A stretch of 34,924 nucleotides of DNA from Melioribacteraceae bacterium (GTDB taxonomy: Bacteria > Bacteroidota > Ignavibacteria > Ignavibacteriales > Melioribacteraceae). A program made the translations under genes and the position numbers. Every line of letters begins with the position of its first letter. Position 1 is the stretch's first letter. This document shows positions 26,358 through 34,852 of this stretch, in pieces. The stretch is taken from contig JAEINS010000036.1 in the NCBI GenBank assembly GCA_016342755.1, positions 1 to 34,924 of the forward strand, in the 5' to 3' direction. The notes under the pieces were generated by a model. It saw only the letters and a list, made by a program, of their open reading frames with translations, made no database searches and was not told the origin of the DNA.

Positions 26358-27453
26358 TTCCAGCGAAAATCCGGTTGTACTTATTGTAGATGATGAAGGC
26401 GATAACATTGGGATACTTTATAATTTTTTAGAGAATCAAAAATTTAAAGTACTTGTGTCGCACTCAGGCGAAAACTGTCTTACTCTTTTAGAAAAATCAA
26501 TTCCCGATCTTATACTATTGGATATAAGGCTTCCTGATATTGATGGCTTTGAAGTGTGTAGAAAAATTAAACTGAACGAACAAACTGAAAATATTCCAAT
26601 AATATTTATGAGTGCGCTTTCTGATACTGATAGTAAAATAAGAGGATTTGAAGTTGGCGGTGTTGATTATATTTCTAAACCTTTTCATCGTGAAGAAGTT
26701 TTAGCAAGAATAAACGCGCATCTGACTATAAAATCGCAGCAGAAAATTTTAAGAGATTTAAACGCCAGTAAAGACAGGCTTTTCTCAATATTATCGCACG
26801 ATTTAAGAAGTCCGTTTATGTCATTAAATGGATTCAGCGAATTATTAGTTTCATCTGTTGATAACTTTACAAAAGATGAAATAAAAGAAATTGCTGATAA
26901 GATATTATTAACGGGACAAAACACATTTCGCCTTTTAGAAGACATTCTAAAATGGGCTAACTTACAAAAGAATAATATTAAACTTGAATTAGAAAAATTT
27001 AATCTTAGTGAAAATATTGATTCCCTATTTATACTTTTTAAGGAACATGCTGCTAATAAAAAAATAAAACTTATAAATAATGTTGATAAGAATGCCGTTT
27101 TTTATTCCGATAAAAATGCACTATCAACAGTGCTTAGAAACCTTTTGTCTAACGCGATAAAATTTTCATACAGCAATAGTAATATCTTAATTGATCTTGA
27201 AAGGAACGAAAAATTTTTAAAATTATCAGTTACAGATTCCGGAGTCGGAATTCCTGAAGCCGATATTATTAAGTTATTTAGAATTGATGAGATTGTTACA
27301 AGAGAAGGAACCTACGGAGAAAGCGGTACAGGACTTGGTTTAATAATTTGCAAAGATCTTGTTGAAAAAATGGGAGGGAAAATATGGGCTGTAAGTGAAG
27401 ATAACAAAGGTTCAGTATTCTCTATAATAATTCCTAATAAGAATATTGCCTAA
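26347..27453 (+). CDS. Receiver-histidine kinase fusion (REC-HisKA-HATPase)
   Basis: 368 residues. An intact receiver domain (1-125: LIVDDEGDN, phospho-acceptor Asp59 in LILLDIRLPDIDG, FMSALSD, SKPF) joins a HisKA domain (SILSHDLRSPFMSLNGF, His151) and HATPase_c (SNAIKFSYS, DSGVGIP, GTGLGLIICK). There is no DNA-binding output domain, so it is probably a middle step of a phosphorelay whose final regulator is elsewhere. ATG 26347 is preferred to GTG 26338 because AGGTGA is five bases upstream. It starts inside the end of the hybrid kinase gene, which suggests that kinase as its phosphodonor. Confidence 0.9.
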   Translation: MLNNSSENPVVLIVDDEGDNIGILYNFLENQKFKVLVSHSGENCLTLLEKSIPDLILLDIRLPDIDGFEVCRKIKLNEQTENIPIIFMSALSDTDSKIRGFEVGGVDYISKPFHREEVLARINAHLTIKSQQKILRDLNASKDRLFSILSHDLRSPFMSLNGFSELLVSSVDNFTKDEIKEIADKILLTGQNTFRLLEDILKWANLQKNNIKLELEKFNLSENIDSLFILFKEHAANKKIKLINNVDKNAVFYSDKNALSTVLRNLLSNAIKFSYSNSNILIDLERNEKFLKLSVTDSGVGIPEADIIKLFRIDEIVTREGTYGESGTGLGLIICKDLVEKMGGKIWAVSEDNKGSVFSIIIPNKNIA

Positions 27454-27478
27454 TTTTATTTATTCAATGCAAATTTGT

Positions 27479-27502
27479 AAATTTGTCCTCCACAAATTTT
27501 TT
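27479..27502 (+). terminator. Weak hairpin with T-tract after the kinase operon
   Basis: AAATTTGT and ACAAATTT (8 bp) around the loop CCTCC, with the T run continuing to 27502. The stem is AT-rich and therefore weak. It lies between the kinase stop codon and the DHH gene. Confidence 0.4.
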
Positions 27503-27524
27503 AATTAATATCGAAAGACCACCA

Positions 27525-28508
27525 ATGTTAAATTTTCAAAAATTAAAAGAAATTATAAATAACAATAATAGTTTTATTATAACTACTCATGTTAATCCGG
27601 ATGCCGATGCAATAGGTTCAGCACTGGCTGTTTATAGTGTTATAAAAATGTTTAATAAAGAAGCTTCAATTATTAATCATAGTAATACTCCGGAGAATAT
27701 AAGATTCCTTGATAAAAATAATGTAGTAGAAGTGTTTGAATTTGAAAAACATGATGAACTTATCAATAATTGTGATGTGTTAATCACTGTTGATATAAAT
27801 GATTTGAAGCGTACAGTAAGTATGCTTACTACTCTGGAAAAATTTAAAGGTATAAAAGTATGTATTGATCATCATGATTATGCACCGGGATTTGAAGATT
27901 ATTCATTCATTGATATTAGCTATTCATCAACCGGAGCTATAGTTTATGATTTTATTAAGAGTCTGGGAAAAGTTACGATTACAAAAGAAATAGCAGAGTA
28001 TATTTACGCGGCTATAATGACAGATACCGGATCATTCCGTTTTGAACGCACTACATCAGGTACACATAAAATTATTGCGGATCTATTGGATGCAGGTGTT
28101 GATCCCAAATTTATATATGAACAAATTTATGAGCAAAACAATTTTGAAAGAACTAAACTTTTAGGTGAAGTTTTATCTTCTCTGAAATTAAATTCCACAA
28201 ATGAAATTTGCTATATGATAATTTCTCAGGATATGTTAGTCAGGCATAAAACAAGAGAAGAAGATGTTGAGGGATTTGTAAATCATGGTCTTTCAATTAA
28301 AGGTGTAAATATGGCAATTCTCTTTTTTGAACTTAAAGATGGTGTTAAGATAAGCTTCCGTTCAAGAAATTCTATAGCAGTAAATTTATTAGCGCGCCAT
28401 TTTGATGGCGGAGGTCACTTTCATGCAGCCGGAGCACGGTTATTTGATGTAACATTAGAAGATACAATTAATAAAGTTTTAGAGAAAGCTGAAGAATATC
28501 TGAAATAA
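27525..28508 (+). CDS. nrnA: DHH-family phosphoesterase (NrnA-like oligoribonuclease / pAp phosphatase)
   Basis: A 327-residue DHH-DHHA1 protein. The N-terminal domain has TTHVNPDADAIGSA (His22, Asp26, Asp28), a second Asp in TVDIND, and DHHDYAP, and TDTGSF completes the metal site. The C-terminal DHHA1 domain ends with GGGHFHAAGA. This architecture and length match NrnA-type enzymes that degrade nano-RNA and/or 3'-phosphoadenosine 5'-phosphate, though some homologues cleave cyclic dinucleotides. ATG 27525 gives the family's usual N-terminus. The TTG at 27483 would add a non-conserved extension through the hairpin. It is followed 12 bp later by pepA. Confidence 0.88.
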   Translation: MLNFQKLKEIINNNNSFIITTHVNPDADAIGSALAVYSVIKMFNKEASIINHSNTPENIRFLDKNNVVEVFEFEKHDELINNCDVLITVDINDLKRTVSMLTTLEKFKGIKVCIDHHDYAPGFEDYSFIDISYSSTGAIVYDFIKSLGKVTITKEIAEYIYAAIMTDTGSFRFERTTSGTHKIIADLLDAGVDPKFIYEQIYEQNNFERTKLLGEVLSSLKLNSTNEICYMIISQDMLVRHKTREEDVEGFVNHGLSIKGVNMAILFFELKDGVKISFRSRNSIAVNLLARHFDGGGHFHAAGARLFDVTLEDTINKVLEKAEEYLK

Positions 28509-28520
28509 TTTGGAGTTATA

Positions 28521-30008
28521 ATGGTTAAACTAAATATTAAACATTTAGGTGAAAAATTTACATTCAAAGCAGATTCTATGTTATTGGAATTTTTAACGAA
28601 ATCAAAATCATTAAAAAGTGAGGTTTCTAAACTTTGTGAAAAATGGGAAATTGAAATTCCTAAAGTATTGCTAACTGATTTTTTGGATGAAAAATCTTCC
28701 GAACTGAAATCGTTCAGCTCTTCTAAACCCGAGAGCTTTGTAATTGCAAAAGTTGATTTAGAAAAAAACTTTTCCGCCGATTTCTTCAGAAATTATATTG
28801 CCGGTTTTGTTAAGGGAATAAAGCTTGACACAATTTCCAATCTATATATAAAAGTTCCGGATTACGAAAATTTTCAATCATATTTTCATAGCGAAGAGTA
28901 TTATTATCAATCGTTTATAGAAGGCTTATATCTGGGTACATACTCGTTTGATGTTTATAAATCGGAGAAAGATAAACCAAAGTCCGTGAATGTTTTTTTA
29001 ATTTCGCAAAGTAAAGAAAAAACTGTTAAGGCTATAAGTAAAGGAACCTCAATATCAGAATCAGTTTATTTTACACGCGATCTTATAAATGAGCCGGCTA
29101 TCACTTTAACTCCGGTTGAACTTGCGAACAGAACAAAAAAAGAACTGACTAAGTATGGTGTTAAAGTTACAGTATATAACAAAAAAGAACTTGAAAAAAG
29201 AAATATGCATGCAATTCTTGCTGTTGGAAATGCAAGTGATAATCCGCCTTGTTTAATTGAAATGAATTACAAACCGCGTGGCGCAAAGAAAAAAATATTG
29301 CTGGTTGGTAAAGGATTAACTTATGATGCCGGTGGTTTGTCAATTAAACCAACTGAGGGCATGATTGATATGAACGTTGATATGGCTGGTGCCGGAACTG
29401 TAATTGGTACTCTGTTAGCCGCTGCAAAGTTAAAATTAAAAGTAGAAATAATTGGATTGGTTCCTGCAGCCGAGAATATGATTTCCGGTAATTCTTATAA
29501 GCCGGGCGATATAATTAACTCTTATTCCGGTAAGTCGATTGAAGTTAAAAATACAGATGCCGAAGGCCGTATTGTTCTTGCTGATGCGCTTGCTTACGGA
29601 ATGAAGAAAAAGCCTGACACAACAATTGATTTAGCAACTTTAACCGGAGCGTGTGTTGTAGCACTTGGCGAATATGCAGCCGGACTTTTTACTAAGGATG
29701 ATAAACTTGCCGCGGAACTTGGCGGCAGCGGTTACGAAACACACGAGCGGGTTTGGCGTTTACCTATGTGGGATGAATATGCCGAACTTATAAAAAGTGA
29801 TTTAGCGGATGTTGCTAATCTTGGTTCTAAATGGGGCGGAGCAATTACTGCCGCTAAATTTTTAGAAAACTTTGTTGAGAAGGATACATCATGGGCGCAT
29901 ATTGATATAGCGGGTCCGTCTTGTAAAAATAAATTAAATAACTACACAAAAGATTTTCATCCCGGATTTGGTGTAAGACTTTTGGTTAATTATTTAGAAA
30001 ATAAGTAG
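28521..30008 (+). CDS. pepA: Leucyl aminopeptidase, M17 family
   Basis: A cytoplasmic dimetal peptidase that removes N-terminal residues. 495 residues. The C-terminal catalytic domain has GKGLTYDAGGLSIKP (about 263-277, with metal-binding Lys and Asp), MNVDMAGAGTVIG, and the signature NTDAEGRIVLADAL (about 342-355, with metal-binding Asp/Glu and catalytic Arg). The N-terminal half is divergent, as is usual. The start has GGAG seven bases upstream. Probably co-transcribed with nrnA. Confidence 0.95.
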   Translation: MVKLNIKHLGEKFTFKADSMLLEFLTKSKSLKSEVSKLCEKWEIEIPKVLLTDFLDEKSSELKSFSSSKPESFVIAKVDLEKNFSADFFRNYIAGFVKGIKLDTISNLYIKVPDYENFQSYFHSEEYYYQSFIEGLYLGTYSFDVYKSEKDKPKSVNVFLISQSKEKTVKAISKGTSISESVYFTRDLINEPAITLTPVELANRTKKELTKYGVKVTVYNKKELEKRNMHAILAVGNASDNPPCLIEMNYKPRGAKKKILLVGKGLTYDAGGLSIKPTEGMIDMNVDMAGAGTVIGTLLAAAKLKLKVEIIGLVPAAENMISGNSYKPGDIINSYSGKSIEVKNTDAEGRIVLADALAYGMKKKPDTTIDLATLTGACVVALGEYAAGLFTKDDKLAAELGGSGYETHERVWRLPMWDEYAELIKSDLADVANLGSKWGGAITAAKFLENFVEKDTSWAHIDIAGPSCKNKLNNYTKDFHPGFGVRLLVNYLENK

Positions 30009-30028
30009 AGTAAATTTTAGTATTTAAA

Positions 30029-30105
30029 TGTCTTCTCGAATTGAGCGGAGCGGTAATGAGAGATCTTAAGTAAGATCTCTCATTACTTCGATTATAGAAA
30101 TGACA
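30029..30105. repeat. Palindromic intergenic repeat between convergent pepA and lolD
   Basis: The core is a perfect 16-bp inverted repeat (30053-30068 with 30071-30086, arms GTAATGAGAGATCTTA and its complement) around AG. The outer ends read TGTC (30029) and GACA (ending 30105), and the flanks TTCTCGA...GAGCGGAGCG and CTTCGATTATAGAAATGACA resemble the ends of the 127-bp repeat core. It may also work as a two-way terminator. Relationship to the other family is by eye and loose. Confidence 0.65.
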
Positions 30106-30113
30106 ATTGTTTA

Positions 30114-30794
30114 TTACTTCTCAAATAGTTTTCCGTCTTTCATTTCAAGAACACGGTCCGCAAGCTTTACTAACTCAGGATTGTGAGTAACAATTAATAA
30201 AGTCATATTAAAATCATTGCGTAATCTTAAAAAAAGATTATGTATGTCTTCACTATTATTCGAATCAAGATTACCTGTAGGTTCATCCGCAAAGATTATA
30301 TCGGGATTATTTGCAAGCGCACGCGCAACAGCAACTCTCTGCTGTTCTCCGCCGCTTAATGCCGCCGGTTTATGATCATAACGCTCAGAAAGTCCGACTA
30401 TATCTAACAACTCCTTAGAACGGATCTCAGCTTTTTTAAGATGTGTTTTTTTTATCATTTGCGGAATTGAAATGTTTTCGAGAGCAGAAAATTCTGGGAG
30501 TAAATGATGGAACTGAAATATAAAGCCCATATTATTATTTCTGAAAGCCGAAATAGCTTCATCTTTTAATGAGAATAAATCGATATTATTAATATGAACA
30601 ACTCCGTTATCCGGCTTATCTAACCCGCTTAAAATATGTAGCAATGTACTTTTGCCGGAGCCGGACGCGCCAATTATCACAGTTATTTTATTTTTTTCAA
30701 TATCAAAAGAAATGTTTTTAAGAATTTCTAGTTTATCTTTTTTTTCTGTATCAAATGATTTTGAAATATTTTCTGCTATTAAAATTTTTTCCAT
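30114..30794 (-). CDS. lolD: LolD-like ABC transporter ATP-binding protein
   Basis: ATPase of a lipoprotein-release-type (LolCDE/MacB class) exporter at the inner membrane. 227 residues with Walker [11 protein letters not shown]-loop [10 protein letters not shown], signature [15 protein letters not shown], Walker [13 protein letters not shown] and switch His in THNPEL. ATG 30794 is chosen because it gives the family N-terminus ([14 protein letters not shown]) and lies seven bases after the permease stop codon. A start at 30821 or 30824 would overlap the permease by about 20 bases. It is last in a three-gene minus-strand operon. Confidence 0.92.
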   Translation of the reverse strand: MEKILIAENISKSFDTEKKDKLEILKNISFDIEKNKITVIIGASGSGKSTLLHILSGLDKPDNGVVHINNIDLFSLKDEAISAFRNNNMGFIFQFHHLLPEFSALENISIPQMIKKTHLKKAEIRSKELLDIVGLSERYDHKPAALSGGEQQRVAVARALANNPDIIFADEPTGNLDSNNSEDIHNLFLRLRNDFNMTLLIVTHNPELVKLADRVLEMKDGKLFEK

Positions 30795-30801
30795 GAAAAC
30801 G

Positions 30802-32028
30802 TTATTCCCACTTAATTGCATCAATTAGTGATATCTTAACTGCTTTTTTTGCCGGATATATAGACGCTCCAAACGATAGAAGTATAGACATCCCGCTTAT
30901 AGCTATAATATCCGTTATTCGTATTTCTAATGGAATTGTATCAATAATATATTTAGCCCCGTCTAGCGCATAAATATTAAATTCAATCTGAACAAAACAC
31001 ACCATTAGACCTAAAATTAATCCGGCAAGTGTTCCAATAAGTCCTACCAATAATCCTTCGAACATAAATATTTTTAATATTGAATTTTCGGTTGTTCCCA
31101 TAGAACGGAGAATGCCAATATCCTTTTTCTTTTCAATAACCGACATTGTTAACGAACCAAGTATATTAAATGCCGCAACCGCAATAATAAGGCATAACAT
31201 TATATAAGCCGCCCAACGTTCAAGCAGCATCACAATATAAAGGTCGCTATGAAGATCAAACCATGTGTTTAAATCAAAATTATTATTTTTAATTACACCG
31301 GATAAATTACTTTTTACTGCTTCCGAATTATCAATCTCGTTCAGCTCAATATCAAAACCGCTAATTCTATTTTTTACACCAAGTGCTTTTTGTCCAGATT
31401 TAATGGATGTAAAAATGTATCCATAATCATATTCCTTATTATTAGTCTGGAATATGCCGCTTACAACAAACCGTTTTGTTTTTGGCAAAGAAAAATCGGT
31501 AACAAGCCTTTGTATATTATTAAATGAAGAGACAACAATGGTATCGCCGACTTTACAAACCAGTCTCAGAGCTATTGGATAACCGATTACAATATTGGGA
31601 ATTCTGCTGTCATCATTCAATTCAAATTTACCGGACATTATTGATTTATTAAGTTTCCACTCGTTTGTAACACTTTTTTCAATCCCTTTTAGGTTTACAA
31701 TTTCATAACGTTCTTTGTTCATTACAACGGTTTTGCCCTCTACAAAAGGGATTTTCTCTATTATATTATTATTACCGTTAATACTCTGAACAACATTGTT
31801 TAAGTTTTCATCAGAATAATTGCCAACCGTACTAATCCTAATGTGCGGATCAAAACTTATCATCATAGAAGTAACCAGCGAACCAAATCCGTTAAAAACA
31901 CTTAATATAATTACTAATGCCGCTACACCAATAGTAATACCAAGTGTAGATAGTATTGAAATGATAGTAATCATATTTACTCTGTGTTTCGACTTCAAAT
32001 ATCTTCTGGCTATAAATAGTTCTATCAT
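30802..32028 (-). CDS. LolC/LolE-family ABC permease (second gene)
   Basis: A 408-residue integral membrane subunit of the MacB/FtsX-like class. The N-terminal FIARRYLKSKHRVNMITIISILSTLGITIGVAALVIILSVFNGF segment carries the first membrane helix. A large periplasmic MacB-PCD-like domain (about 45-265) and three further helices near the C-terminus follow, with the coupling-loop motif DIGILRSMGTTENSI. The adjacent gene encodes a paralogue of the same length. Together with LolD they should form a heterodimeric exporter that extracts lipoproteins or another envelope substrate. The true substrate is inferred from family only. Confidence 0.9.
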   Translation of the reverse strand: MIELFIARRYLKSKHRVNMITIISILSTLGITIGVAALVIILSVFNGFGSLVTSMMISFDPHIRISTVGNYSDENLNNVVQSINGNNNIIEKIPFVEGKTVVMNKERYEIVNLKGIEKSVTNEWKLNKSIMSGKFELNDDSRIPNIVIGYPIALRLVCKVGDTIVVSSFNNIQRLVTDFSLPKTKRFVVSGIFQTNNKEYDYGYIFTSIKSGQKALGVKNRISGFDIELNEIDNSEAVKSNLSGVIKNNNFDLNTWFDLHSDLYIVMLLERWAAYIMLCLIIAVAAFNILGSLTMSVIEKKKDIGILRSMGTTENSILKIFMFEGLLVGLIGTLAGLILGLMVCFVQIEFNIYALDGAKYIIDTIPLEIRITDIIAISGMSILLSFGASIYPAKKAVKISLIDAIKWE

Positions 32029-32030
32029 TT

Positions 32031-33257
32031 TTAATTAAACTTTATTGATGTTATGGGATTAAATTTTGACGCTATATAACTAGGTATTATTGATGCAAGG
32101 ACTGAAAGTATAAACGCTGTTATTGAAACAATCAGATAGTTCTCTATATCAATTGAAATTGGTACTGAGGAAATAAAATAAACTGAAGAGGGAAGTGAAA
32201 TTAAATTATAATTTTTTTGAAGAATACTCAGAACCAGAGCAAATAAATTTCCAGATACAATACCAATTAATGCGAGGTAAATTCCCTGATATGTGAATAT
32301 CCCTATTATCTGTTTGCGTGAAGTACCCAATGACTTCAAAATACCGATTGTACCAGTCTTTTCTATCACAATCATTAATAAAGTACCAACAATGTTAAAT
32401 ACCGCAACAAGAGTTATTAAACCAAGCACAATTGGAATAGGCTTTTTCTGAAGATCGAGCCAGGTAAATATGTGCTGGTGCAGTTCAAACAAAGTTCTGG
32501 AATAATAAGGATATGGAAGACTTTTATTAAGATAATCGGAAAGACTATCAAGTTTTGCAATGCTGTTTAATTGAATATTATAACCTGAAACATTATTGTT
32601 TATATTAAATATATTCTGCGCTTTATTTAAGTTGATGTACGCTGTAAGATCATCATAAGCCGCAAAACCGCTTTCATAAATTCCGGTAACAATAAACTGT
32701 TCAACTCCCGGCGGATTAACAAACGAAGGCACTTCATTATTTCTAATTGTAAAGAGCGTTACCTTATTACCTATTTTTAGATCAAGTTTATTCGCAAGTT
32801 TTTTCCCGATAACAATTTTATTATTTTGTATTGAATCTGATAAGTTATAGTTCCCTTCAATAATATATTTGCCAATATTGCTGTTATCCATTTCTGGGAG
32901 AATTCCTCTAATCTCTACTCCGTCTGCGGAATGTTTCGATTTTATAATCGCGCTTTTTGATACAAAAGGGGAAATGCTCTTTAAATCCTTATCTATCTCT
33001 TTTTTTAGCATTGGAATTGCAAATTTGTAATCCGGCAGATTTTGTCTGCCAAATGCCGAAATATGTATATGCGAGTTAAAATTTGTGATCTTTTCTTCAA
33101 CAGTTTTTTCGAAACCGTTTAATATTGTTAATGCTAATATTAAAACAGCAACACCGAGTGCAATTCCCACTATAGAAATAACAGAGATTAATGAGATAAA
33201 GTTAGAATCTTTTTTAGATTTAACATATCTTTTTGCAAGAAAAAGGGGAAAACTCAT
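32031..33257 (-). CDS. LolC/LolE-family ABC permease (first gene)
   Basis: A 408-residue paralogue of the downstream permease with the same layout. A first helix region (KDSNFISLISVISIVGIALGVAVLILALTILNGF) is followed by a periplasmic domain and three C-terminal helices, with the loop motif TIGILKSLGTSRKQIIG. Its stop codon is two bases before the next start, so translation is coupled. First gene of the lolCDE-like operon. No promoter boxes were convincing in 33258-33330. Which of the pair corresponds to LolC and which to LolE cannot be settled by eye. Confidence 0.9.
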   Translation of the reverse strand: MSFPLFLAKRYVKSKKDSNFISLISVISIVGIALGVAVLILALTILNGFEKTVEEKITNFNSHIHISAFGRQNLPDYKFAIPMLKKEIDKDLKSISPFVSKSAIIKSKHSADGVEIRGILPEMDNSNIGKYIIEGNYNLSDSIQNNKIVIGKKLANKLDLKIGNKVTLFTIRNNEVPSFVNPPGVEQFIVTGIYESGFAAYDDLTAYINLNKAQNIFNINNNVSGYNIQLNSIAKLDSLSDYLNKSLPYPYYSRTLFELHQHIFTWLDLQKKPIPIVLGLITLVAVFNIVGTLLMIVIEKTGTIGILKSLGTSRKQIIGIFTYQGIYLALIGIVSGNLFALVLSILQKNYNLISLPSSVYFISSVPISIDIENYLIVSITAFILSVLASIIPSYIASKFNPITSIKFN

Positions 33258-33329
33258 AGAACCACATTTTTGATTAACTTAATGGCTAAAATACGAATAA
33301 AAAAAGTTAAGAAAAATGTTAAAAACTAT

Positions 33330-33360
33330 TTGACATTAAAATAATAAGCCCATATATTTG
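33330..33360 (+). promoter_or_regulatory. Promoter of the tRNA cluster
   Basis: TTGACA and TATATT with a 17-base spacer, the best promoter in the window. The -10 extends to TATATTTG, which also fits the TAnnTTTG box known from Bacteroidetes. It lies about 55 bases upstream of tRNA-Pro and can drive all four tRNAs. Confidence 0.8.
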
Positions 33361-33412
33361 TTGTCTAATATTTATTGATGTGAGCATAACAGGTTATGTT
33401 CAATTGTGATTT

Positions 33413-33487
33413 CGGGGCGTAGCGTAGTCCGGTCAGCGCGCCTGCTTTGGGAGCAGGAGGTCGCAGGTTCGAATCCTGCCGCCCCGA
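33413..33487 (+). tRNA. tRNA-Pro (anticodon TGG)
   Basis: Acceptor CGGGGCG pairs with CGCCCCG. The anticodon stem CCTGC/GCAGG encloses TTTGGGA, giving TGG. The T arm is GCAGGTTCGAATCCTGC and the discriminator is A. CCA is not encoded. Confidence 0.96.
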
Positions 33488-33561
33488 CATATATGAAAAT
33501 TTGGTTTTTTAGTCAAATTTTTTTTGTTCTTAAGAAGATTGAATTAAGCTGTTATTGAGAT

Positions 33562-33635
33562 GCGCCAGTAGCTCAATTGGATAGAGCAACAGCCTTCTAA
33601 GCTGTAGGTTAATGGTTCGAGTCCATTCTGGCGTA
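33562..33635 (+). tRNA. tRNA-Arg (anticodon TCT)
   Basis: Acceptor GCGCCAG pairs with CTGGCGT (terminal G-U pair). The anticodon stem ACAGC/GCTGT encloses CTTCTAA, giving TCT. The T arm contains GGTTCGAGTCC and the discriminator is A. CCA is not encoded. Confidence 0.95.
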
Positions 33636-33649
33636 CTTAGTATCTAGAT

Positions 33650-33727
33650 GGTGGGTGTAGCTCAGTTGGTTAGAGCGTCTGGTTGTGGCCCAGAAGGTCG
33701 TGGGTTCAATCCCCATCACTCACCCCA
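33650..33727 (+). tRNA. tRNA-His (anticodon GTG)
   Basis: Acceptor GTGGGTG pairs with CACTCAC, with the extra G at -1 (33650) facing C73, as specific to tRNA-His. The anticodon loop TTGTGGC gives GTG. CCA is encoded (33725-33727). Confidence 0.96.
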
Positions 33728-33748
33728 ATCTTATTTAATTTTTAATCT

Positions 33749-33822
33749 GGCCCGTTGGTGTAATTGGTTAACACGTCGCCCTTTCACGGCGAAGAGTACG
33801 GGTTCGAGTCCCGTACGGGTCA
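33749..33822 (+). tRNA. tRNA-Glu (anticodon TTC)
   Basis: Acceptor GGCCCGT pairs with ACGGGTC. The anticodon stem TCGCC/GGCGA encloses CTTTCAC, giving TTC. The T arm is ACGGGTTCGAGTCCCGT and the discriminator is A. It is the last of the four tRNAs and the one nearest the integrase remnant. Confidence 0.95.
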
Positions 33823-33830
33823 CATAATTA

Positions 33831-33857
33831 AGGCAGTTGAGAAACTGCCTTTTTTTA
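33831..33857 (+). terminator. Rho-independent terminator of the tRNA cluster
   Basis: AGGCAGTT and AACTGCCT form an 8-bp stem with a GAGA loop, followed by seven T. It lies nine bases after tRNA-Glu. Confidence 0.9.
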
Positions 33858-34136
33858 TGCCTTTTCGGGCTTTTTTACTAACAACACACCTTAATAATTT
33901 AGGCAAAACACCCTATTTCTACCTATTTGCGAACAGAAATAACTGTACTGGAAATCTCAAGTAGTTCTACATGAAGAAGAATAATTAAAATATTTACGGA
34001 TTGATATAAGTTAATTCTATTTAATTTGAACTAAACTTATACTAGTTGAGTGAATGTATTTTGTTATTTTTAACTGTACTTTTTGATGTGTTTTTAAAGT
34101 AAAGTTAGAAAACACGCTAAAAGCTAAGGTTTTCTC
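33858..34136. other. Non-coding stretch between tRNA terminator and integrase remnant
   Basis: No gene is seen. The 9-mer AACTGTACT occurs at 33941 and 34072, and again at 34147 inside the integrase 3' end. The last two copies share 15 bases (TTTTAACTGTACTTT). These could be recombinase arm-type or attachment sites, but this is only a possibility. Confidence 0.35.
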
Positions 34137-34852
34137 TCAAAATTTTAACTGTACTTTAAAGGAAATCCGGGAATTGATCTCATCGGCTGCTTTTTGATGA
34201 TCTACTCCAGCGTAATACTTTAGAGTAGTTTTTATATTACTGTGTCTTGCAAAATTTTTCACTAGAAAAATATTTACTCCGGCATTGGCCATGTTACTTA
34301 AACAATATTTTCTAAAATCATGCGATTTAATTTTTACTCCAGTTGCTTCTTCTGCTCTCCGGAGAAATGCTTTGAAGTTTCCATAAGTTGTATTAAAATA
34401 AATTTCTCTTTCTTTGGACACTGGGCATTCCTTAAAAAACTCTTTGAGATCTTCAGTGAGAGGAACAGCTGCTTTTTTATTTCCTTTGCCTAAGACATTT
34501 ATTTGAATGGAATTTACATCAGATTTCTTTAGGTTGAGAGCTTCCTCTATTCTGAATGCAGATAAAACTAAAAACTTGACCAGGTAATAATGCTTTTTTC
34601 CTTTTGCATATTCAAAAAACTTCCTCATGTTTTCATCAGAAATAATCTCAAGATCCTTAACTTCTTCAGCAACGGTTTTCATATGATTTTTCTGAATAAC
34701 ATTTTCTTTCGAGAGCCAGTTAAATATTGCATAAACCCTTGAAGTGTAAATCGCTTGAGTATTTTGAGAAAGCTTAGCTCTCTCCATCTCATCAATAAAA
34801 TAGTAATAGTCTTCTCTGGTGTATGTCGAGATTGCCTTATCTGGAACTGATG
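34137..34852 (-). pseudogene. Tyrosine recombinase (integrase) truncated at its 5' end by an insertion sequence
   Basis: The C-terminal catalytic domain is complete by eye: Arg in SAFRIEEALNL, Lys in VLGKGNKKAAVPL, the HDFRK box, FARHSNIKTTLKYYAG with the second His and the nucleophile Tyr. Upstream there is only the second half of the N-terminal core-binding domain (from about TSVPDKAIST). The frame runs on for 16 residues into an IS-like end at 34853 and its only start there is a TTG inside that IS, so the original N-terminus has been cut off. It faces the tRNA cluster about 300 bp away, the usual setting for integrated elements. It is probably inactive, although a fusion protein from the TTG cannot be excluded. 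Confidence 0.72.

Noticed and set aside
33764-33964. 66-codon plus-strand frame over tRNA-Glu and its terminator
   Set aside because: It runs through a tRNA and a terminator; not a gene.
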